A stretch of 64,000 bases of DNA, taken from contig NZ_CP125968.1 of assembly GCF_030067815.1 (NCBI RefSeq), positions 3,092,001-3,156,000 on the forward strand, given 5' to 3'. Positions 9,886-17,488 of this stretch are shown here, piece after piece. Position 1 is the first letter of the stretch; each line of letters opens with the position of its first letter. The stretch is from Sporosarcina thermotolerans. GTDB lineage: Bacteria; Bacillota; Bacilli; Bacillales_A; Planococcaceae. Below the pieces are notes generated by a model. That model made no database searches. It worked only from the letters and a program-made list of their open reading frames with translations, and was not told the origin of the DNA. The position numbers and the translations under genes are program-made.

Positions 9886-10319
9886 TTGATTGAAGTTAAA
9901 ATTGCCGATCCGATCGGGAGCGTGAAGCAGCGTATGATGTTCGGAAAAAAGTTTTTGTGGAAGAGCAAGGAGTTCCCCTCAGTCTAGAAATGGACGAATT
10001 TGATAAAACAGCCGCACATTTCATCGTCTATGATGATGATCTACCGATTGGGGCCGGGCGTATCCGGGAAATTGATAGCGGCATCGGCAAAGTGGAAAGG
10101 GTTTGCGTTTTAAAAGAATTGCGTGGCAAGCATCTTGGTAATCTTATTATGCTTGAACTCGAAAAACATGCTAAGTCCACAGGCATGAAGAAAATCATTT
10201 TGAACGCACAGTCTTATGCAGTACCTTTCTATGAGAAACTTGGATTTACGGTCACCTCTCCGGAATTCATGGATGCCGATATCCCCCATCGGGCTATGGA
10301 AAAAGATATCAGTAATTGA
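9886..10319 (+). CDS. yjcF: GNAT N-acetyltransferase YjcF, frameshifted
   Basis: A GNAT acetyltransferase of the YjcF type, about 145 residues. Typical parts are the N-terminal AAYDVRKKVFVEEQGVPL, the acetyl-CoA loop region VCVLKELRGKHLGNLIM and the C-terminal AVPFYEKLGFTV. The frame from a TTG start at 9886 (site AGGA, eight bases upstream) reads IEVKIAD and then breaks. One extra base in the CC at 9910-9911 joins it to the conserved DREREAAYDVRKKVF frame. The gene is coupled to yjcG and followed at once by a strong terminator. The acceptor substrate is unknown. Confidence 0.75.
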
Positions 10320-10355
10320 AAAACCGCTTCAGTCAAGGTGACTGAAGCGGTTTTT
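10319..10355 (+). terminator. Strong intrinsic terminator of the yjcHGF operon
   Basis: A perfect 17-bp stem with a three-base loop (AAAAACCGCTTCAGTCA / TGACTGAAGCGGTTTTT) begins on the last base of the yjcF stop codon. It is symmetrical, so it can stop transcription on both strands. Confidence 0.95.
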
Positions 10356-10378
10356 CGTATGGAAAATGGGCTGTTGGC

Positions 10379-10462
10379 GAGATATCGGTCACTTGTCGCG
10401 AGTTATCGGTCACTTGATGCAAGTTATCGGTCACTTTGAGATAGTTATCGGTCATTTTATTA
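10379..10462. repeat. Tandem array A: four 21-bp units
   Basis: Four units start at 10379, 10400, 10421 and 10442. The constant half is GTTATCGGTCACTT and the other half varies (GTCGCGA, GATGCAA, TGAGATA, TTATTA). It lies 24 bases after the terminator of the yjcHGF operon, in the gap before a small gene on the other strand. No reading frame crosses it. It resembles arrays B and C in this window in period and location, but not in sequence. Confidence 0.9.
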
Positions 10463-10543
10463 CTTAAGACCTAACTAAGGCATGAAGTTTCCTATCCCTT
10501 TTTATGTTCGCTATGTTATTTCGGACTGCCCCTGCTCTTATTC

Positions 10544-10846
10544 TTATACGTATTGATTCACCACAAGGCCTTTCCCTACAAGGCTTGCGATTACAGGTGA
10601 TAGATTGGTTGGATTCGGGATGAAACCACTCGTCTCTCGAGAATTTGGGACAGTCGTTCCCAATTTATCATTCTCGGATATTCTTTCCATTTCTTGTTCA
10701 AGGGAGTTTTGGAATTTACTCATTAATTCGGTGTCCAATTTCACTTTTTGTACTCGATTGATATAAGCAAAGTTTTTAAACTCCACATTCATACGATTTG
10801 CATACATTTCCGATTGAATTGGCTGAATCGGCAGTTGATAGCCCAT
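10544..10846 (-). CDS. Hypothetical small protein
   Basis: A 100-residue soluble protein that I do not recognise. It has no signal, membrane segment or cysteine. The middle is rich in polar and charged residues (LDTELMSKFQNSLEQEMERIS) and may form a helix. The start at 10846 has an excellent AGAGGTGAGG site, which is the main reason to call it real. It lies among sporulation genes (spoVIF-like upstream), so a sporulation role is possible, but this is only context. Confidence 0.55.
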   Translation of the reverse strand: MGYQLPIQPIQSEMYANRMNVEFKNFAYINRVQKVKLDTELMSKFQNSLEQEMERISENDKLGTTVPNSRETSGFIPNPTNLSPVIASLVGKGLVVNQYV

Positions 10847-10918
10847 TTCCTCACCTCTTTTATATGACTATCCCCGTTTGTAGATTGTATGAAACACTTG
10901 GCTAATTGTATGTATATG

Positions 10919-10944
10919 AAAAAGGGTGGCACTAAACGCCACCC
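10919..10944 (-). terminator. Intrinsic terminator downstream of the spoVIF-like gene
   Basis: The stem GGGTGGC/GCCACCC with a seven-base loop is followed by five T on the minus strand. A dispersed repeat lies between it and the spoVIF-like gene. One arm belongs to a 26-bp sequence that is repeated next to the stop codon of that gene. Confidence 0.75.
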
Positions 10945-11078
10945 TCCGCTTTTGTTTCATCCAGCTGCGGGTGGCAGCTGCTCGGGTCGCTTCAGGTTTG
11001 AAAGTAAAGGCAAAGAACGCCTTTATTTCAAACCTTCCAGCGCCGGTCGCAGCTAAACACCACCCTCCGCTTTTGTTT
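10932..11078 (-). repeat. Dispersed repeat family 2, copy on the minus strand, with 26-bp direct repeats
   Basis: A 95-bp block (10958-11052) is flanked by 26-bp direct repeats at 10932-10957 and 11053-11078 that differ at one base. The block holds the family landmarks CATCCAGCTGCGGG, GGGTCGCTTCAG, a hairpin (GGTTTGAAAGTAAAGGC at 10995-11011 with GCCTTTATTTCAAACC at 11019-11034) and TCCAGCG. The same landmarks occur in the two copies at 26863-27176. The right-hand direct repeat contains the stop codon of the spoVIF-like gene. Confidence 0.8.
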
Positions 11079-11328
11079 AGTTATTCATCATTCGTTGTAT
11101 GTCGTTGAAGTTTACAGAGTTTCCATTGTTGACGATTGATCTTACCAATTCGTCTTCCATATGCTGTGGGACGTTTTTGTTTGCAAGCCTGCCGACTTTT
11201 TTTACGATTTTACGGACTTGCCGCTCGTCGCTGAAGTCTGCATACTGGATAGCGTTTGCTAAAGCAAAAACTTCTTCCATTGGTACACCTGTTTTGGATT
11301 CAATTTTCTTAAAAAACGAGTCATTCAT
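11077..11328 (-). CDS. Stage VI sporulation protein F-like (SpoVIF/YjcC family)
   Basis: An 83-residue protein resembling Bacillus SpoVIF (YjcC), a small mother-cell protein needed for normal coat assembly. Shared features are the opening FFKKIESKTGVPMEEVFALANAIQ, the basic middle RQVRKIVKKVGRLANK, and the end IVNNGNSVNFNDIQRMMNN. The start at 11328 has a GGGGGAGG site. It directly follows the YjcZ-like gene, so both may share one sporulation promoter. Its stop codon lies within a 26-bp direct repeat of a dispersed element that separates the gene from its terminator. Confidence 0.8.
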   Translation of the reverse strand: MNDSFFKKIESKTGVPMEEVFALANAIQYADFSDERQVRKIVKKVGRLANKNVPQHMEDELVRSIVNNGNSVNFNDIQRMMNN

Positions 11329-11345
11329 ACCCTTTTACCTCCCCC

Positions 11346-11492
11346 TTAGCAGATAAAGCTGCTGCCAACAATGATTAGCAAGATGAAGAGAACTACAATT
11401 AGAACAAAAGTGGAACCGCCATAGGAACCTTTTCCATACCCGCCATATCCACCGCAGCCGTATCCGCCGCCAGAATAGCATCCACCAAACAT
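11346..11492 (-). CDS. YjcZ family sporulation protein
   Basis: A 48-residue protein with a Gly/Tyr/Cys-rich front (GGCYSGGGYGCGGYGG) and one C-terminal membrane helix (FVLIVVLFILLIIVG). This is the pattern of YjcZ/YczN-type tiny sporulation proteins. I chose ATG 11492, which has a GGAGGG site seven bases upstream; a longer reading from 11564 runs across the promoter region and has no support. It is followed closely by the spoVIF-like gene. A sigma-K-like -10 box lies 25 bases upstream. Confidence 0.8.
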   Translation of the reverse strand: MFGGCYSGGGYGCGGYGGYGKGSYGGSTFVLIVVLFILLIIVGSSFIC

Positions 11493-11516
11493 AAAAATCC
11501 CTCCTTCCCTTCCGTC

Positions 11517-11525
11517 TATCCTATG
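11517..11525 (-). promoter_or_regulatory. Sigma-K-like -10 box upstream of yjcZ
   Basis: CATAGGATA on the minus strand fits the sigma-K -10 pattern CATAnnnTA and lies upstream of two small genes of the mother-cell type. I could not see a convincing -35, so this is tentative. Confidence 0.4.
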
Positions 11526-11566
11526 CAGATAGCGGAGAGAATGAGGGGGCGTTTGCACAATCATTT

Positions 11567-11929
11567 TTATATATTGCCCTTCGGTTTAAAAATAAATGAT
11601 GCGATGAATCCAAAAAGAATGGCTGCACTTATCCCAGAACTCGTCACTTCAAACATCCCAGTTAAGACGCCGATTAGACCGTGTTTTTCAGCTTCAGCAA
11701 GCGCTCCATGCGTTAATGCGTTACCGAATGAGGTGATTGGAATCGTGGCACCTGTTCCGGCAAAATCGATTAACGGTTCATAAAGACCAAAACCATCCAA
11801 AATGGATCCCGCAACGACCAATGTACAAAGTGTATGTGCAGGGGTCATTTTTGCTACATCAAACATCAGCTGCCCAATGACGCATATTAAACCGCCCACT
11901 ATAAAGGAAGTAATGTAAATCGAGAACAT
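11567..11929 (-). CDS. spoVAE: Stage V sporulation protein AE (SpoVAEb type)
   Basis: A 120-residue membrane protein of the SpoVAC/SpoVAEb family. SpoVA proteins sit in the spore inner membrane and move dipicolinic acid in during sporulation and out during germination. The sequence is nearly all hydrophobic segments and contains the family core GATIPITSFGNALTHGALAEAEKHG. It lies nine bases after spoVAD in the order AC-AD-AE. The start is ATG 11929. It shares the GFGNAL/GFGNAV motif with the SpoVAC encoded upstream. Confidence 0.9.
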   Translation of the reverse strand: MFSIYITSFIVGGLICVIGQLMFDVAKMTPAHTLCTLVVAGSILDGFGLYEPLIDFAGTGATIPITSFGNALTHGALAEAEKHGLIGVLTGMFEVTSSGISAAILFGFIASFIFKPKGNI

Positions 11930-11938
11930 TCAAACCAC

Positions 11939-12940
11939 TCATTTCATCGTTAATTCGACCGCGTGTGCTATACACGGAATCGTATCTCCTTGCTGGTAAG
12001 ATAACGGCGATAATAATGCACCCGTCGCAATGAGGAGAACCCTTTTATATTCCTTTTCCATAATTTTTTTATATATTTCGGAAAAATAAACTGCCGCAGA
12101 ACATCCGGAACCGCTTGCACCTGCCATGAATTCCGAGTGATTACCGTAAAATCCCTCACCCGCATCGCTAAAGTTGTTGAAAGCCTTAATTCCTTGATTT
12201 TTAGCCAACTCTTTGTAAATCGCAAAGCCGACCTTGCTTAAATCGCCTGTCATGATCATGTCATAGTCGCTTGCAGATGTATTATGACCTGCTAAATGTC
12301 GCATTAATGTATCTGCTGCTGCAGGCGCCATGGCTGCTCCCATATTCAATGGATCAGTCATGCCCATATCTACGACTTTACCAAAGGTGCCTCGCTCTAT
12401 GCATGGTACGCCTTTTTGATAAGGCGTGATGGCCGCTGCACCTGCTGCTGTAACTGTCCATTGGGCAGTATCTCCCTTTTGGGCGCCATATTCGATTGGA
12501 TATCGAAATTGCCTCTCGATTGCATTATGCTGGCTGGAGGAACCCGCAACAGCAAGTTTCGACATGCCCGACTCTGTAAGCAAGGCCGCCAATAATACAG
12601 AAGAAACTGATGTCGCACATGCCGAAAACAAGCCGATGTACGGAATACCAACTGTCGTAGCAGTAAAATTGGATGGCGTCATTTGATTGACAAGATCTCC
12701 TGTCAATAAATAATCTGCATCGCTCGGAACTTTATCAACCTTGCTTAATGCAATCATTATGGCATCTTCCATCAATTTTGCATGCCCTTGTTCATTGGTC
12801 TCCATTCCGCATCGTTCGTCATCAAACATTTTGTCGAAATTGACATGAAACGGGCTTTTTTTCTCAAGTGGACCCGCCGTTACACCGGTTGCCGCTATGG
12901 ATGGGGTTGAAGGAAATGTAATTAAACCTTTGTTCACCAT
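11939..12940 (-). CDS. spoVAD: Stage V sporulation protein AD
   Basis: A 333-residue soluble protein with a thiolase-like fold that binds dipicolinic acid as part of the SpoVA complex. Seen features are the N-terminal TFPSTPSIAATGVTAGPLE, the central GLFSACATSVSSVLLA (the Cys of the thiolase fold) and the C-terminal GASGSGCSAAVYFSEIYKK. The start at 12940 overlaps the end of spoVAC (ATGGTGA), so the two are translationally coupled. Confidence 0.93.
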   Translation of the reverse strand: MVNKGLITFPSTPSIAATGVTAGPLEKKSPFHVNFDKMFDDERCGMETNEQGHAKLMEDAIMIALSKVDKVPSDADYLLTGDLVNQMTPSNFTATTVGIPYIGLFSACATSVSSVLLAALLTESGMSKLAVAGSSSQHNAIERQFRYPIEYGAQKGDTAQWTVTAAGAAAITPYQKGVPCIERGTFGKVVDMGMTDPLNMGAAMAPAAADTLMRHLAGHNTSASDYDMIMTGDLSKVGFAIYKELAKNQGIKAFNNFSDAGEGFYGNHSEFMAGASGSGCSAAVYFSEIYKKIMEKEYKRVLLIATGALLSPLSYQQGDTIPCIAHAVELTMK

Positions 12941-13389
12941 GATGCGACACCTAACTTCACAAGGATTGTCTTAATAAGAGCAACGAGAAAAGCGGAAAAA
13001 ACACCGAATAGAATAACGGAGCCTGCCAATTTAAATATATTTCCACCGACTCCAAGGACGTATCCTTCTGACTTATGTTCAATGGCTGCAGACACAACAG
13101 CATTTCCGAATCCAGTAATCGGAACAGATGCACCTGCTCCACCTAACTGACCGATTTTCTTATATAGCCCAAATCCCGTCAAAAGCATGGAGATGAAAAT
13201 CATAGTTGCAACTGTCGGATTGTTTGCCGTTCTTTCAGTAAAGTTAAAGAAAGTCATATAGAAAAGGGCGATGAATTGGGCGATTAGACAAATAGTGCCA
13301 CCTACCAAGAATGCTTTGATGACATTTTTAAGTACCGGTGGCTTTGGAGAAATGCTTTGTTCCAGTTTCGCATATTTTTTTTTATCCAT
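12934..13389 (-). CDS. spoVAC: Stage V sporulation protein AC
   Basis: A 151-residue membrane protein. SpoVAC forms a mechanosensitive channel in the spore inner membrane that releases dipicolinic acid during germination. There are four to five hydrophobic segments after a basic N-terminus, with the family motif GGAGASVPITGFGNAVVSAA. Its ATG overlaps the stop of the upstream YhcN-like lipoprotein gene (TAATG) and its end overlaps spoVAD, so the genes are tightly coupled. Confidence 0.93.
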   Translation of the reverse strand: MDKKKYAKLEQSISPKPPVLKNVIKAFLVGGTICLIAQFIALFYMTFFNFTERTANNPTVATMIFISMLLTGFGLYKKIGQLGGAGASVPITGFGNAVVSAAIEHKSEGYVLGVGGNIFKLAGSVILFGVFSAFLVALIKTILVKLGVASW

Positions 13390-13789
13390 TATGTCTCTTC
13401 CTCCGTTAGAGAAATCAATTCGTGAATCTTTTTCTTCATCCTTTTTTCATCGTCTTTTAAAATAAGGTTATTTATTTCCGTTAAAACCTTGCTGTCCGCT
13501 GATACTAACACCGAGAGATGGGGTAAATTTCCGTCAACTTCTTTTCCAATTCCTTTGCAATCTTTCTCTTATTGAACCTATCAAAGGTTTTAACTCGGAT
13601 ACCGACAATAAGATGATCATCATGAAAGAGTGTTGCTGCGCCCTTAATACGATCGTCTTTCTTAATTAAATCTTCCGCTTCCTTCGCATCCTCCCCTGTA
13701 TGGTTTTCAACAGTAAACTCATTTGGAATACAACCCGAAAGCAGAAGGATTATACCGAAAATGGGTAGTAATCGACGAATAGTCATCAT
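13389..13789 (-). CDS. YhcN/YlaJ-type sporulation lipoprotein, frameshifted
   Basis: A spore lipoprotein gene at the head of the spoVA operon. The signal ends in a lipobox (LLLSGCIPN). The mature part has the heart-shaped YhcN/YlaJ style: VENHTGEDAKEAEDLIKKDDRIKGAATLFHDDHLIVGIRV. The frame breaks near 13520; one extra base in GGGG at 13520-13523 restores LTEIYPHLSVLVSADSKVLTEIN and carries it to a TAA that overlaps the spoVAC start. The repaired length is about 133 residues. I start at ATG 13789, because an upstream ATG at 13813 lies inside the sigma-G promoter. A lipoprotein plus spoVAC-AD-AE recalls the accessory spoVA2-type operons of Bacillus. Confidence 0.7.
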
Positions 13790-13802
13790 CCCCTTTTTTA
13801 AA

Positions 13803-13832
13803 AAGTATGGCATTGATCTTGTTTTTTATTCA
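13803..13832 (-). promoter_or_regulatory. Sigma-G type promoter of the spoVA operon
   Basis: Read on the minus strand: -35 TGAATA, a 17-base spacer, and -10 CATACTT, against the sigma-G consensus TGAATA and CATACTA. It sits just upstream of the first lipoprotein ATG, and spoVA operons are known sigma-G targets. Confidence 0.75.
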
Positions 13833-13869
13833 TAGCGTGATGTTTGCCCTGTCCCCAAGTATCGATGCG

Positions 13870-13878
13870 CATAATGTA
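13870..13878 (+). promoter_or_regulatory. Sigma-K-like -10 box upstream of cotY/Z
   Basis: CATAATGTA fits the sigma-K -10 pattern CATAnnnTA, 30 bases before the coat gene start. The short -35 element is not clear. Confidence 0.45.
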
Positions 13879-13907
13879 TAGGGAGTTGAGAAAAGGAGGT
13901 GGAATGA

Positions 13908-14488
13908 ATGGGATGTGGAAGAGATGAAGATGTCAGACATGAAAAAGAAAATCATGAAAATCGCCACAACAATTGCATTTGCGAGGTGGTTCGTGCCATA
14001 AGGCGCGTACAAAACATCCGTGAAGATATTGACTGTGACGACTGCAGAACTGACTGTTTCCTGACTCCGCTTGGTAGCCTTGTTAGCCCTTCGCGGCAAC
14101 GTGCCAATACGCGTGTATTCATGCTTTTGGACGAAAAGGTAATCCATTCAAAGCAATGTTCAACAGAAGAAGAAGAAGGTTCGATGAAATTGAGGAAACA
14201 GCGCCAGCCTCCGAAAAAGGTGGTCGTAGGGATTGTGCTTCATGTTTCTCGATTTTCTTCAGGGTGCAAAATGTTTTTGATAACTGCTGCGCTACTTTAC
14301 AAGTACTTGAACCTCGTGATATTAGAGGCAGAAGAGTCGACTTATTCAAAGGCGGCAGGCTGGACCTTGACGCAGTTTGCGAAGTTGAACGCTTCGAAGC
14401 AACAGGTACTTGCGTAACTGTTGACTTAACTTGCTTCTGTGGTATCCAATGCGTTAAGGACGTTTTTATTGATTGCGACGAAGACTGA
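13908..14488 (+). CDS. cotZ: Spore coat protein CotY/CotZ, frameshifted
   Basis: A cysteine-rich spore outer coat (crust) protein that self-assembles through disulfides. Family landmarks are CICEVVRAIRRVQ, CDDCRTDCFLTPLGSLVSPSR, SIFFRVQNVFDNCCATLQVL and ERFEATGTCVTVDLTCFCGIQCV. The frame breaks in the middle. One extra base in GG at 14138-14139 changes the reading to LLDEKGNPFKAMFN and joins both halves, giving about 193 residues. The start at 13908 follows AAAGGAGGTGG. A sigma-K-like -10 is upstream and an intrinsic terminator follows. CotY and CotZ are too alike to choose between by eye. Confidence 0.85.
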
Positions 14489-14514
14489 GGGAATAACCTG
14501 TGATGCTAACTCTG

Positions 14515-14548
14515 CCCGATCCAAAAGATCGGGTGGATTTGTTTTTGT
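14515..14548 (+). terminator. Intrinsic terminator of cotY/Z
   Basis: The stem CCCGATC/GATCGGG with a five-base loop, followed by a T-rich tract (TGGATTTGTTTTT). Confidence 0.85.
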
Positions 14549-14624
14549 CTACTAAAATTTAAGATAGTATTATGGAAAATTTTCATGCATAAACAATTTG
14601 ATTTCTACATTCTACATATAGGAT

Positions 14625-14745
14625 TGGAGTGAAGGGCGGCGACTCCTGGGGGATAAGCGGGACAGGTGAGACCCCGCAGTGTCGCGTTAGCGACCGAGGG
14701 GGCTCACCGCCCGCCCCCCGGAAAGCGTCCGCCCGAAACGGAAAT
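14625..14745 (+). repeat. Dispersed repeat family 1, copy 1
   Basis: A GC-rich block of about 120 bp in an AT-richer gap: GGCGGCGACTCCTGGGGG, GACAGGTGAGACCCCGC, GTCGCG, CGACCGAGG, GGCTCACCGCCCGC, GGAAAGCGTCCGCC. It can fold: GTGAG with CTCAC, CCCC with GGGG, and GTCGC with GCGAC. Copies 2 (36476) and 3 (39145) are closely related. It holds no credible gene. Confidence 0.9.
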
Positions 14746-14779
14746 CCCTTTGATTTCTATGTATGGCTTTATTTAAAAA

Positions 14780-14825
14780 AGGACTGTTTCAGAATGTCAA
14801 TCACACTGACATTCTGAACAGTCCT
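14780..14825. terminator. Bidirectional terminator between cotY/Z and the cotO-like gene
   Basis: A long stem, AGGACTGTT..CAGAATGTCA with TGACATTCTGAACAGTCCT, has T runs on both strands. It serves the cotO-like gene on the minus strand. Confidence 0.85.
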
Positions 14826-14833
14826 GTTTTTAT

Positions 14834-15274
14834 TTATTCCGTCTCAAACGACTGGCCTCTCCACAACACATCATCAATCTTCCCAATCTCTAACTTCGTA
14901 ACCTCATCATCCGCATCAATCCACAACAAATCATCTTCAACCCTCTGAATAGTGCCCTTCACACTCTTACCATCCACCAAAAACTGCAACGGTTTGTACG
15001 CTGCCCTTTGAAACGGCCCACTTAAATATAAAATTTTACCTAAAATAATGGGGTCGACAACTTTAGATTGCTCAACCTGGGATGAAGACGCAATTTCTAT
15101 TGTTTCCTTAACCGATTCTTCATTCAGTACAAATACCGATGTACTCTCTTCTTCAACAACGATTCTCTTCATATAAACCGGTGGCGGCCCAGACACGAAT
15201 ATCAACGGATCTTTGTAGGAAATGTTGATCCCCCCTTTTCCGTAGTATATGCGCCTATGAACAACGAAGTTCAT
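14834..15274 (-). CDS. Putative CotO-like spore coat protein
   Basis: The open frame gives 146 residues. A Val/Glu-rich middle is followed by a C-terminal domain, KILYLSGPFQRAAYKPLQFLVDGKSVKGTIQRVEDDLLWI, that resembles the C-terminus of CotO (YjbX), a coat morphogenetic protein encoded beside cotYZ in Bacillus. The match is by eye and not certain. The first ATG (15274) has no ribosome site and lies upstream of a sigma-K-like promoter at 15243-15270. The more likely start is an ATT at 15222, six bases after a GGGGGG tract, giving about 129 residues. A lost base near that tract is also possible. The gene follows mgtE on the same strand but probably has its own promoter. Confidence 0.5.
   Translation of the reverse strand: MNFVVHRRIYYGKGGINISYKDPLIFVSGPPPVYMKRIVVEEESTSVFVLNEESVKETIEIASSSQVEQSKVVDPIILGKILYLSGPFQRAAYKPLQFLVDGKSVKGTIQRVEDDLLWIDADDEVTKLEIGKIDDVLWRGQSFETE
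15243..15270 (-). promoter_or_regulatory. Sigma-K type promoter of the cotO-like gene
   Basis: Read on the minus strand: -35 dinucleotide AC (15270-15269), a 17-base spacer, and -10 CATATACTA (15251-15243), matching CATAnnnTA. It lies inside the first codons of the longest reading of the cotO-like gene, which argues for a later start. Confidence 0.5.
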
Positions 15275-15280
15275 TTGGGT

Positions 15281-16657
15281 TTATGAAAGACTACTTATGA
15301 ACGTAGTCGCCAAACCAAGGTAAATAATAATACTAATCACGTCATTCAATGTAGTGATGAACGGTCCCGATGCTACTGCGGGGTCAACTTTCATCCGATG
15401 CATGAACAATGGTATGAATGAACCTGATATAGTAGCGACGAAAATCGAAACTAAAATAGCTGCACCAACCAACAAAGCGATGATAAACTCATGCTTCCAA
15501 ATGAAAATAAGTCCAACAACAAAGACAGCACAAACCAATCCAGTGATTAAACCAGTTCCCGCCTCTCGCAAAAGAAGCTTGAATTTATTTACATCCTCAA
15601 TGTCCCGAGTTGCAATACCCGGACCGCAACCGCAAGCGCTTGAGTACCGCTATTCCCCGCCGTTCCGGCAATCAACGGAATGAAAGCTGCAAGTAAAGCA
15701 ACTTGCGAAATCGTTTCGGTAAATAAATCAATCAAATTAGCGGTCAACATACCAAGGATTAAAAGGATAATTAACCAAGGAATCCTTTTCTTTGCTGCAG
15801 AAAGAGAGTTCTTATCAATGGAATCCATATTCGAAACAGCTGCAAGTTTCGAATAGTCGTCCGAAGCTTCTTCATCGATGACGTCAATAATGTCGTCGAC
15901 TGTAATAATTCCAAGCATGTGATATTGAAAGTCAACAACCGGTACTGCAAGTAAATTATAATCCTGCGTCGTCCTGGCGACGTCTTCCTGGTCATCCGAA
16001 AACTAAGACGCTGACAACACGCTCATTCATGATGGATTGGATCAATGTGTCTTCATCTGCGATGATCAAATCACGAAGTGAAACAACCCCCGTTAGACGA
16101 TTATCTTCATCAACAACGAATATATAATAGATTGTTTCCGCGGAAGGGGCTTCATTTTTTAATATTGTCATCGCAGATCGTACGGTAGAATTCTGAGGAA
16201 TGGAAACATACTCCGTCGTCATAATTGAACCGGCTGTGTATTCTTCGTAATGTAAGAGAGACTTTATCTCAGTAGCTGCGTCCTTATTCATTAACGTCAA
16301 ATAACTAGCGATTTGTGATTTATCAAGTTCTTTCAGGACATCTACCGCATTATCGACAAACATGTATGAAATCATGTCCGCTGCATATGTCGTGTCCATC
16401 TCCTGAAGGAACTGCTTATATTCACCATCGTCGATTTCACTCGTCTCAAAGATTTCGGCCAACTCTTTTGGAGACAGAAAGAAATACATTGTTTTCCTAT
16501 GTTCCTCATCGACCTTTTCGTAGAAAATTGCACGATCATAAGGGTGAAGGATTAAATATTCTTCGCGAAAAGCTTTGATATCCTGCCTCTCAAGGGCATC
16601 AATCAATTTTTCTTCATCAATGATGATATCGTCATGAACTTCTTCATTAACAGTCAT
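15281..16657 (-). CDS. mgtE: Magnesium transporter MgtE, frameshifted
   Basis: An MgtE-family Mg2+ channel of about 458 residues after repair. Domains in order are the N-domain ([25 protein letters not shown], residues 30-130), two CBS domains ([17 protein letters not shown] and [11 protein letters not shown], about 135-260) that sense Mg2+, and a C-terminal transmembrane pore domain with [22 protein letters not shown] and [21 protein letters not shown]. Two frame breaks occur: one base must be removed from AAAA at 15999-16002, and one added to CCC at 15618-15620. The start is ATG 16657 with a GGAAGG site. No M-box riboswitch is visible in the short 93-base gap to prpE. Confidence 0.9.
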
Positions 16658-16750
16658 GGTTGCACCTTCCTTTCCATCCCAGCATGCATGTTTGTTTCCA
16701 TTCAAGGCAAAATAATATATATAACCGATCTATCAAAAGGAGATTTTCTG

Positions 16751-17488
16751 ATGAAACTGGATATTATTGGGGATATTCATGGTTGCTACGACGAGTTGCT
16801 TACACTTATAAACAAGCTTGGCTATACATTTGAATCCGATATACCCGTTCATAAGGAAAGGCAGCTTGCATTCGTTGGTGATGCTATGGATCGTGGACCC
16901 TCATCTGTAAAGACACTTGAACTGATGTTCAAATTACAGGATAAGGATAGACTTATCTATTCCCCCGGTAACCATTGCAATAAACTTTATCGATTATCGA
17001 TAGGGAGAAATGTTCAACAAACACATGGTCTCGAAACAACCGTGGCTGAATTGAATGCTTTACCACCTAAAGAAAAACGTCGTTTCTTGAATCGATACAA
17101 ACGATTTTACGAAGCCCTTCCCTTATACGCAAATTTAGATGACGGGAAAATCATTATCGCACACGCCGGAATCCGTGAACAGATGATTGGAGAACCTTTT
17201 TCAAAAAAAATAAAGTCCTTTGTCCTTTACGGTGACACTACAGGTGAAACACTTCCAGATGGGCGGCCCGTGAGAAGGGATTGGGCAAAGAAATACCATG
17301 GAGATGCATGGATTGTTTATGGCCATACTCCAGTACTTGAGGCAAGGTTTATGCACCGAACCGTCAATGTGGATACTGGATGTGTGTTTGGAGGAAAGCT
17401 GACCGCTATTCGTTATCCTGAAATGGACGTTGTTTCGGTACCATCCTCACAACCGTTCATCCCTGAAAAGTTCACTCAATTTGATTGA
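16751..17488 (+). CDS. prpE: Bis(5'-nucleosyl)-tetraphosphatase PrpE
   Basis: A 245-residue calcineurin-like metallophosphatase that hydrolyses diadenosine tetraphosphate and acts on phosphotyrosine in Bacillus, where it affects spore germination. All metal-binding motifs are visible: GDIHGCYDE (residue 7), [21 protein letters not shown] and YGHTPV. The start at 16751 has an AAAAGGAG site. It is divergent from mgtE. It ends at 17488, the base before the end of the pseudouridine synthase gene on the other strand. Confidence 0.93.
   Translation: MKLDIIGDIHGCYDELLTLINKLGYTFESDIPVHKERQLAFVGDAMDRGPSSVKTLELMFKLQDKDRLIYSPGNHCNKLYRLSIGRNVQQTHGLETTVAELNALPPKEKRRFLNRYKRFYEALPLYANLDDGKIIIAHAGIREQMIGEPFSKKIKSFVLYGDTTGETLPDGRPVRRDWAKKYHGDAWIVYGHTPVLEARFMHRTVNVDTGCVFGGKLTAIRYPEMDVVSVPSSQPFIPEKFTQFD

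Noticed and set aside
11939-12651. Extra reading frames of about 85 codons inside spoVAD
   Set aside because: They are shifted-frame shadows of a clearly conserved gene on the same strand and lack ribosome sites.
16658-16750. M-box magnesium riboswitch for mgtE
   Set aside because: The gap between mgtE and the divergent prpE is too short and shows no M-box landmarks.
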